A DNA stretch of 64,000 nucleotides from Kingdonia uniflora. Its lineage: Eukaryota > Streptophyta > Magnoliopsida > Ranunculales > Circaeasteraceae. Position 1 is the stretch's first letter. Each line of letters starts with the position of its first letter. Below, piece by piece: positions 50,762 through 61,125 of the stretch. The position numbers and the translations under genes are program-made. The stretch lies in assembly GCA_014058105.1 (NCBI GenBank), contig JACGCM010002742.1:372001-436000 (forward strand), written 5' to 3'. The notes under the pieces were generated by a model. The model had not been told where the DNA came from, did no database searches, and saw nothing but the letters and a program-made list of their open reading frames with translations.

Positions 50762-53221
50762 TGGAGCATTCCTAGCATGTTGTCAGGCAAGGCAAAACTC
50801 ATAAAAGCGATCGAACCGCTCAAATGAGTTGTCAGTAGCAAAGATTCTCCGAATTACTACAAAATCCATTATGTTCGAAAAGTCAAACTGGGAGTATTGC
50901 GCATCTTTTGGGAACAATCCTAGCACGTCGTCGGGCTAAACAATAATATTTGAAATGTTCCAATTACTCAAACGTGTTGCCTGTAGCAAACCTTCGCCGA
51001 ATTACAATCTAAAGCATCGGGGAGGTACAAAATCTGTACCGGTCATAAATTCAAACCGGGAGTATTGCGATTCATTAGATAACTATCCTAACATGTATTT
51101 TGTCAAAATGAAACTCTAAAAAATTATCCAACCTCTTAAACAACTTGCCGGTAGCCAAGCTTCTTTGAATTACTATCTAAAGCACCAGAGAGGTACAAAA
51201 TCCGTTCAGTTCTAAAATTCTAACCGGGAGTAATACAATTAATTTGGAAACAATCCTAGAATATTTGGTCAAAACAAATCTCATAAAAATGATCAAAACT
51301 CTCAAACGACTTGCCGAAAACCAAGCGTATCTGAATAGCGATTTAAAGTATCGGAGAGCTACGAATTCCGTACCGGTCAAAAGTTCAAACCGGGAGTATT
51401 GAAATTCATTTTATAATTTCACTTGGATGTATTTGGTCGAAATGAAACACTTTAAAATGATCTAGCCTCAAAAACAACTTGCCGCCAGTAAAGCTTCTCT
51501 GAATAGCGATCTAAAGCATCTGTGTGGTACGAAATCGGTACCGGTCATAAATTCAAACCGGGATTATAGTTATCATTTGGTAAAAATCCTGGCATGGTTT
51601 TGGTCTACACGAAACACTTAATTAATATCCAAATTTCCAAACGAGTTTCTGGTAGCGAAGCTTCTCCGAATTGGGATCTAAAGCATCGGGAAGGTACGAA
51701 ATCCGTATCGGTCAAAAATTCAAGCTGGGAATATTTCGATTAATTTAGGAGCATTCCTAGCATGCTGTCAGGCTTGAAAAAGCTCATAAAAGTGATCGAT
51801 CCTCTCAAATGAGTTGCCGGTAGCCAAGCTTCTTCGAATTACTATCTCAAGCACCGGAGAGGTACAAAATCCGTTTTGTTCTGAAATTCAAACCGGGAGT
51901 ATTGCGATTCATTTGCGAACAATCCATAAATATTTGGTCGAAACGAAACTCTTAATAACGATCCAAACTCTCAAACGACTTGCCGGTAACAAAGCTTCTT
52001 TGAATAGCGATTTAAAGCATTGGGGAGGTACGAAATCCGTACCAGTCAAAAGTTCATACCGGGAGAATTGCAATTCATTTAATAACTATCCTAGCATGTA
52101 TTTGGTCAAAATGAAACTCTTTAAAATAATTTCACCTCTCAAACGACTTGCCGCAAGCAAAGCTTCACTAAATAGCGATCTAAAACATCTTTGAGGTGCG
52201 AAATCGGTACCGGTCATAAATTCACACCGGGATATATCGATTCATTTGGTAACAATCCTAGCATGTGTTGGGTCTAAACGAAACTCTTAAAAATTATCCA
52301 AAATCTCAAAAGAGTTACTGGTAGCGAAGCTTCTACGAATTGCGATATAAAGTATCGGGAAGGTACGAAATACGTACCGGTCAAAAATTCCAAACTGGGA
52401 GTATATCAATTTATTTAGGCGCATTCCTAGCATGTTGTCAGGCATGAAAAATGCATAAAAGTGATCGATCCTTTCAAATAAGTTGCCGGTAGCCAGGCTT
52501 TTCCGAATTACTATCTAAAGCACCGGAGAGGTACAAAATCCGTTATGTTCTAAAATTCAAGCCGGGACTATTGCGACTCAATTGGGAACAATCCTAGAAT
52601 ATTTGGTTGAAATGAAACACTTAAAAATGATTCAAGCTCTCAAACGACTTGCCGATAGCCAAGCATCTTTGAATAACGATTTAAAGCACTGGAGAGGAGA
52701 GAAATCCAAACCGGTCAAAAGTTTAAACCGGGAGTATTACGATTCATTTGCTAACTATCCTTGGATGTATTTGGTCGAAACGAAACTCTTTTAAATGATC
52801 CAACCACTCAAACTACTTGCCCCCTACAAGGCTTGTCTGAATAACGATCTAAAGCATCTGTGTGGTACGAAATCGGTACCGGTCATAAATTCAAACCGTG
52901 ATTATAGCGATTCATTTGGTAACAATCCTAACATGTTAAAACGATCCAAACTCTCAAACGAGTTGCTCGTAGCGAATCTTCTCCAAATTATGATCTAAAG
53001 CATCGGGAAGGTATGAAATCCATACCGGTCAAATATTCAAACAGGGATTATATCGATTCGTGTAGGAGCATTCCTAGCATGTTATCAGTCATGAAAAAAC
53101 ACATAGAGACGATCGATCATCTCTAATGAGTTGCTGGTAGCCAAGCTTCTTTGAATTACTATCTAAAGCAATGGAGAGGTACAAAATCCGTTCTCTTATA
53201 AAATTCAAATCGGGAGTACTG

Positions 53222-54241
53222 CGATTCAATTGGGAACAAATCCTAGCATGTTGTCGTACGATACAAAGTACTTAAAAAATGATCCAATCTCTCAAACGTG
53301 TTATTGGTAGCAAAGCTTCGCCGAATTGCGACCTAAAAAATTGGAGAGGTACGAAATCCATACCGGTCAAAAATTCATGCCGGGAGTATTGCGATTCATT
53401 TGGTAACTATCCGAGTATATATTTGGTCAAAGTGAAACTCTTAAAAGCGATCCAATCTCTCTAACGACTGGCCGGTAACAAAGCTTCTCTTAATATTGAT
53501 CTAAAGCATAGGAGAGGCACAAAATCCGTAACGGTCAATGAATCAATCCGGGAGTATTGCGATTCATTTGGTTAATAACCTAGCATGGATTTGGTCAAAG
53601 CACAACTCTTAAAAATGATTCCAACTTATCGAACGACTTACCGGTAACCAAGCTTCACTGAATAGGGATCTAAAGCATCGGAGAGGTACAAAATACGTAC
53701 CGGTCAAAAATTCAAGCCGGGAGTATTGCGATTCATTTGGTAAAAATCCTACCATATTGTCAGTCAAAAGGAAACTCTTAAATTTGAACAACCTCTCTAG
53801 TGACTCACCAGTAGCCAAGCTTCTCAGAATAGCGATCTAAAGCATCGGGGAGATACAAAATTTGTACCGATCAAAAGTTCAAACCGGGTGTATTGCGATT
53901 CATTTGGTAACTACCCTAGCATGTATTTTGTCAAAATGAAGCGCTTTAAAATGATCCAACCTCTCAAACGACTTACCGCCAGCAAAGCTTCTCTAAATAG
54001 CTAACTTAAGCATCTGTGAGGTACGAAATCGGCACCGGTCATAAATTCAAACAGGGATTATAGTAGTTCATTTGGTGGCAATCCGAGCATGTTTTGGTCT
54101 AATCAAAACTATTTGAAAATATCCAAACTCTCAAACGAGATGCTGGAAGCGAAGCATCACCGAATTGCGATATAAAGCATCGGGAAGGTACGAAATCCGT
54201 ACCGGTCAAAAATTCAAACTGGGAGTATATCGATTTAGTTT
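53222..54241. repeat. Six-monomer cassette, copy 3
   Basis: About 3480 bp after copy 2, with the same landmarks (GATACAAAGTACTTAAAAAA at about 53260, TGAATCAATCCGGGAG at about 53548, TCTCTAGTGACTCACC at about 53793). Confidence 0.8.
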
Positions 54242-54400
54242 GGAGCATTTCTAGTATGTTGTCAGGCATGACAAAACTTATAAAAGTGATCGAACCACTT
54301 AAATGAGTTGTCGGTAGCCAAGATTCTCCGAATTACTATCTAAAGCCTCGGAGAAGTACAAAATACATTCTGTTCGAAAAGTCAAAATGGGAGTATTGCG

Positions 54401-54568
54401 ATTCATTTGAGAACAATCCTAGCATGTTGTCGGGCGATAGAATAGTGTTTGAAATATTCCAATCACTCAAACGTGTTGCCGGTAGCAAAGCTTCACCGAA
54501 TTACAATCTAAAGCATCGGAGAGGTACAAAATCTGTACCGGTCATAAATTCAAACCGGGAGTATTGCG
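54401..54568. repeat. Recently duplicated monomer, copy 1
   Basis: A 168-bp monomer starting ATTCATTTGAGAACAATCC that is followed immediately by a near-identical copy. It is the most similar adjacent pair I found in the window. Confidence 0.93.
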
Positions 54569-54736
54569 ATTCATTTGAGAACAATCCTAGCATGTTGTCG
54601 GGCGATACAATAGTGTTTGAAATATTCCAATCACTCAAATGTGTTGCCGGTAGCAAAGCTTCACCGAATTACAATCTAAAGCATCGGAGAGGTACAAAAT
54701 CTGTACCGGTCATAAATTCAAACCGGGGGTATTGCG
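54569..54736. repeat. Recently duplicated monomer, copy 2
   Basis: Differs from 54401-54568 at three bases of 168 by direct alignment (G/C in ATAGAAT against ATACAAT, C/T in AAACG against AAATG, A/G in GGGAG against GGGGG). The duplication is exactly one monomer long and explains most of why this HOR step is longer than the equivalent one near 50.8-51.7 kb. Confidence 0.93.
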
Positions 54737-57700
54737 ATTCATTAGGTAACTATCCGAGCATGTATTTGGTCATAGTGAAACTCTAAAAAATTATCCAACC
54801 CCTCAGACAACTTGCCGGTAGCCAAGCTTCTTTGAATTACAATCGAAAGCACCAGAGAGGTACGAAATCCGCTCAGTTCTAAAATTCCAACCGGGAGTAT
54901 TGCAATTAATTTGGAAACAATCCTAGATTATTTGGTCAAAACAAATCTCATAAAAATGATCCAAACTTTCAAACGACTTCCCGAAAGCCAAGCGTCTCTG
55001 AATAGCGATTTAAAGCATCGGAGAGGTACGAAATCCGTACCGATCTAAAGTTCAAACCGGGTGTATTGCAATTCATTTTGTAACTGTCCTTGGATGAATT
55101 TGGTCGAAATGAAACACTTTAAAATGATCCAACCACAAAAACAACTTGCCGCCAGCAATGCTTCTCTGAATAGCGATCTAAAGCATCTGTATGGTACGAA
55201 ATCGGTACCGGCTATAAATTCAAACCGGGATTATAGTTATCATTTGGTAACAATCCTAGCATGTTTTCGGTCTACACGAAACACTTAAAAAATATCCAAA
55301 TTTCCAAACAAGTTCCTGGTAGCGAAGCTTCTCCGAATTGGGATCTAAAGCATCGGGAAGGTACGAAATCCGCATCGGTCAAAAATTCAAGCCGGGAGTA
55401 TTTCGATTAATTTAGGATCATTCGTAGCATGTTGTCAGGCTTGAAAAAACTCATAAATGCGATCGATCCTCTGAAATGAGTTGCCGGTAGCGAAGCTTCT
55501 TCGAATTACTTTCTAAAGCACCAGAGAGGTACAAAATCCGTTCTGTTCTAAAATTCAGACTTGGAGTATTGAGATTCATTTGCGAATAATCCATAAATAT
55601 TTAGTCGAAACAATACTCTTAATAACGATCCCAACTCTCAAATGACTTTCCGGTAGCCAAGCTTCTTTGAATAACGATTTAAAGCATCGGAAAGGTACGA
55701 AATCCGTACCGGTCAAAAGTTCATACCAGAAGTATTGAAATTCCTTTGGTAACTATCCTAGCATGTATTTGGTCAAAACGAAACTCTTTCAAATAATCCC
55801 ACCTCTCAAACGACTTGCCGCAAGCAAAGCTTCCCTGAATAGCGATCTAAATCATCTTTGAGGTGCGAAATCGGTACCGGTCATAAATTCAAATCGGGTT
55901 ATATCGATTCATTTGGTAACAATCCTAGCATGTGTTCGGTCTAAACGAAACACTTAAAAATTATTCAAACTCTCAAACAAGTTACTGGTAGCGACGCCTC
56001 TCCGAATTGGGATATAAAGTATCGGAAAGGTACGAAATCCGTACCGATCAAAAATTTAAACTAGGAGTATATCGATTTATTTAGGTGCATTCCTAGCATG
56101 TTGTCAGGCATGAAAAAAAACATAAAAGTGATCGATCCTTTCAAATAAGTTGCCAGTAGCCAAGCTTTTCTGAATTATTATCTAAAGCACTGAAGATGTA
56201 CAAAATCCGTTACGTTCTAAAATTCAAGCCGGGACTATTGAAATTCAATTGGGAACAATCCTATAATATTTGGTCGAAATGAAAGGCTTAAAAGTGATCC
56301 AGGCTCTCAAACAACTTGCCGGTAGCCAAGCGTCTCTAAATAGCGATTTAAAGCATCGGAGAGGAGCGAAATCCGAACCGGTCAAAAGTTCAAACTGGGA
56401 GTATTGCGATTCATTTGCTAACTATCCTTGGATGTATTTGGTCAAAACGAAACTCTTTAAATGATCCAACTACTCAAACGACTTGCCGCCTGTAAGGCTT
56501 GTCTGAATAGCGATCTAAAGCATCTGTGAGGTACGAAATCGGTACCGGTCATAAATTCAAACTGGGATTATAGCGATTCATTTGGTAACAATCCAAGCAT
56601 GTTTTTGCTCTAAACGAAATTTTTAAAAAAGATCCAAACTCTCAAACGAGTTCCTCGTAGCGAATCTTCACCTAATTATGATCTAAAGCATCGGGAAGGT
56701 CCTTACCGGTCATAAATATAAACGGTAGTATTTCAATTCATTTAGGAGCATTCCTAACATGTTGTCTGGCATGAAAAAACTCAAAAATGCAATCGATCCT
56801 CTTAAATGAGTTGCCGGTAGCCAAGCTTCATCGAATTACTATTTAAAGCACCGGAGAGGTACATAATCCGTTTAGTTCTAAAATTCAAACCGGGAGTATT
56901 GCGATTCATTTGGGAACAATCTTAGAATATTTGGTCAAAATGAAACTCATAAAAGTGATACAAACTCTCAAACGACTTGCCGGTAGCCATGTTTCTCTGA
57001 ATAGCGGTTTAAAGCATCTGAGTGGTACGAAATCCGTACCGGTCAAAAGTTCAAACCGAGAGTATTGCGATTCATTTGGTAACTATCTTTGCATGTATTT
57101 GGTCGAAACAAAACTCTTTAATATGATCCAACCTCAAAAACGTCTTGCCGTTAGCAAAGCTTCTCTGAATAGTGATCTAAAGTATTTGCAAGGTACGAAT
57201 TCGGTACTGGTAATAATTTCAATCCGGGATTATAACGATTCATTTGGTAATAATCCTAGCATGTTTACGGTCTATACAAAACTCATAAAAAATATCCAAA
57301 CTCTCAAACGAGTTGCTGATAGTGAAGCTTCTCGGAATTGCGATATAAAGCATCGGGAAGGTACGAAATCCGCACTGGTCAAAAATTTAAACTGGGAGTA
57401 TATCAAATCATTTATGAGCATTCCTAGCATGTTTTCTGGTATGAAAATACTCATAAAAGCGATGGATCCTCTTAAATGAGTTGTAGGTTGCCAAGCTTCT
57501 TCGAATTAATATCTTAAGCACCAGAGAGGTACAAAATCCGTTCAGTTCTAAAATTCCAATCGGGAGTATTGCAATTCATTTGGAAACAATCCTAGAATAT
57601 TTTGTCAAAACGAATCTCATAAAAATGATCCAAACTCTCAAGCGACTTACCGAAAGCCAAGCGTCTCTGAATAGCGATTTAGAGCATCGAAGAGGTACGA

Positions 57701-59839
57701 ATTCCGTACCGGTCAAATGTTCAAGCCGAGAGTATTGCAATTCATTTTGTAACTATCCTTGGATGTATTTGGTCGAAATGAAACTCTTTAAAATGATCCA
57801 ACTTTTAAACCGACTTGCCGCTAGAAAAGCTTCTCTGAATAGCGATCTAAAGCATCTGCGAGGTACGAAATCGGTACCGGTCATAAATTATATCCAGGAT
57901 TATAGTGATTCATTTGGCAACAATCCTAGCATATTTACGGTCTACACGAAACTCTTAAAAAATATCCAAACTCCCAAACGAGTTCCTGGTAGCGAAGTTT
58001 ATCAGAATTTGGATCTTAAGTATCGGGAAGGTACGAAATCCGTATCGGTCAAAAATTATAACTGGGAGTATTTCGTTTCATTTAGGAGCATTCCTAGCAT
58101 GTTGTCAGGCATGAAAGAACTCATAAAAGCGATCGATCCTCTCAAATGGGTTGCCGGTAGCGAAGCTTTTTCAAATTACTATCAAAAGCACCGGATAGGC
58201 ACAAAATGTGTTCTGTTCTAAAATTCAAACCGGGAGTATTGTTATTCATTTGGGAACAATCCATAAATTTTTGGTCTAAACGAAACTCTTAAAAACGATC
58301 CAAACTCTCAAACGACTTGCCGCTATCCAAGCTTCTTTTAATAGCGAATTAAAGCATCAGAGAGGTACGAAATCTGTACCGGTCAAAAGTTTATACCGGG
58401 AGTATTGCGATTCATTTGGTAACTATCCTAGCATGTATTTGGTCGAAACGAAACTGTTTAAAATAATCCCACCTCTCAAACGACTTGCTGCCAGCAAAGC
58501 TTTATTGAATAGCGATCTAAAGCATCTTTGAGGTGCGAAATCGGTACAGGTCATAACATCAAACCGGGTTATATTTATTCATTTGGTAACAATCCTGGCA
58601 TGATTTCGGTCTAAACGAAACTCTTAAAAAATTTCCAAACTCTCAAATGAGTTACTTGTAGCGAAGCTTCTCCGAATTGCGATATAAAGTATCGGGAAAG
58701 AACGAAATCTGTACCGGTCATAAATTAAAACTGGGAATATATCGATTTATTTAGGAGCATTCCTAACATGTTTTCAGGCATGAAAAAACTCATAAAAGCG
58801 GTCGATCCTGTCAAATGAGTTGCCGGTAGCAAAACTTCTTCGAATTACAATCTAAAGCATCGGGGAGGCACAAAATCCGTTCTGTTCTTAAATTTAAACC
58901 GGGACTATTGCATGTGTTTGGTTGAAACGAAACTCTTTAAATAGATCCAACCTCACAAACGACTTGCCGCCAGCAAAGCTTCTCTGAATAGCGATCTAAA
59001 GCATCTGTGAGGTACGAAATTGGTAGCGATCATAAATTCAAACCGGAATTATAGTGATTCATTTGGTAGCAATCCGAACATGCTTTCAGTCTGCACAAAA
59101 CTCTTAAAAAAATCATAACTCCCAAACGAGTTGCTTGTATCGAAGCTTATCCGAATTGTGATCTAAAGCATCGGGAAGGTACGAAATCCGTATCGGTCAA
59201 AAATTCAAACTTTGAGTATTTTGATTCATTTAAGAAAGCATGTTGTCAGGCATGAAGAAGCTCATAAAAGCGATCGATCCGCTCAAATGAGTTGCCGGTA
59301 ACCAAGCTTCTTCGAATTACTATCTAAAGCACCGGAGAGGTACAAAATCCGTTCTGATCTAAAATTTGAACCGGGAGTATTGCGATTCATTTGGGAACAA
59401 TCCATAAATATTTGGTCAAAACAAAACTCTTAAATACGATCCATACTCTCAAACGACTTGCCGGTAGCCAAGCTTCTTTGAATAGCAATTTAAAGCATCG
59501 GAGAGGTTCGAAATCCGTACCGGTCAAAAGTTCAAGCCAAGAGTATTGCGATTCATTTGGTAACTATCCTAACATGAATTTTGTCGAAACAAAGCTCATT
59601 AAATTTAAATAACCGCTCAAATGACTTGCCACCAGCAAAGCTTCTCTGAATAGCGATCTAAAGCATCTTTGTGGAACGAAATCGGTACCGGTCATAAATT
59701 TAAACCGGTATTATAGCAATTAATTTGGTAATAAACCTAGCATGTTTTTGGTCTAAGCGAAACTCTTAAAAAATGTCCAAACTCTCAAACGAATTGAGGT
59801 AGCGATGCATTTACGTATTGTGTTCTAAAGCATCGGGAT

Positions 59840-60733
59840 GGTACAAAATCTGTACCGGTCAAAAATTCATGCCGGGAGTATTGCGATTCATTTGGTAACT
59901 ATCAGAGCATGTATTTGGTCGAAGTTAAAATCTTAAAAGCAATCCAATCTCACAAATGACTTACTGGTAATAAAGCTTCTCTGAATAGCGATCTAAAGCA
60001 TCGGAGGGGCAGGAAATCCGTATCGCTCAAAGAGTCAAACCGGGAGTATTGCGATTCATTTGGAAAATAGCCTAGCATTGATTTGGTCAAAACGAAACTC
60101 TTAAAAATGATCCAACCTATCGAACGACTTACCGGTAGGCAAGCTTCTCTGAAGAGGGATCTAAAGCATCGGAGAGGTACAAAATACGTACCGGCCAAAA
60201 ATTTAAGCCAGGAGTATTGCGATTCATTTGATAACAATCCTAGCATATTTTCAGTCAAATCAAAATTTTTAAATATGAACAACCTCTCTAGCGACTTGTC
60301 GATAGCTAAGATTTTCTGAATAGCGATCTAAAGCATCGGGGAGGTACAAAATCCGTACCGGTCAAAAGTTCAAATCGGGTATATTGTGATTCATTTGGTA
60401 ACTATCCTATCATGTATTTTGTCGAAACGAGCTCTTTAAAATTATCCAACCACTCAAACAACTTGCCGCCAACACAACTTCTCTGAATAGCGATCTTAAG
60501 CATCTGCGAGGTACGAAATCGGTACTGGTCATAAATTCAAGCCGGGATTATAGCAGTTCGTTTGGTAGCAATCCTAGCATATTTTCGGTCTAATCGGAAC
60601 TTTTTAAAAATATCCAAACTCTCAAACGAGATGCTGGTGGCGAAGCATCACCGAATTGCGATATAAAGCATCGGGAAGGTACGAAATCTGTACAGATCAA
60701 AAATTTAAATCGTGAGTATATCGATTCATTTAG
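59840..60733. repeat. Six-monomer cassette, partial copy 4
   Basis: Carries the later monomers of the cassette: TCGAAGTTAAAATC at about 59917, GCCTAGCATTGATTTGGTC at about 60070 and CCTCTCTAGCGACTTG at about 60280. The first monomer is missing. Confidence 0.7.
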
Positions 60734-61084
60734 GAGCATTCCTACCATGCTGTCAGGTATGAGAAAACTCATAAAAGTAATTGATGTACTCAAATGAGTT
60801 GCCGGTAGCCAAGCTTCTCCGAATTACTATCTAAAGCACCGCAGAGTTACAAAATCTATTATGTTCGAAAATTCCAACTGGGAGTATTGCGATTCATTTG
60901 GGAACAATCATAGCATGTTGACGGGCGATACAAAAGTTTTATAAATGTTCCAATCACTCAAACGTGTTGCCGGTAGCAAAGCTTCACAAAATTACTATCT
61001 AAAGTATCGGAGTGGTACGAAATCCGTACCGGTCAAAAATTCAAACCCGGAGTATTGCGATTCATTTGCTAACTATCCGAGCAT

Positions 61085-61125
61085 GTATTTTGTCGAAGTG
61101 AAACTCTAAAATTCAAACCGGGAGT
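61085..61125. repeat. Deletion junction inside satellite
   Basis: GAAGTGAAACTC runs directly into TAAAATTCAAACCGGGAG, so about 105 bp of the monomer (the AAGCTT part and both inverted repeats) are missing. Comparable smaller losses are at about 47492 (14 bp), 50860 (19 bp), 52937 (20 bp), 58908, 59235 and 63713 (about 44 bp). Confidence 0.8.

Noticed and set aside
57580..58221. 213-codon plus-strand ORF, and many 60-190-codon ORFs on both strands
   Set aside because: They are the 56-residue satellite frame repeated. They start and stop wherever a monomer variant gains an ATG or stop, both strands are equally open, and no domain is recognisable.
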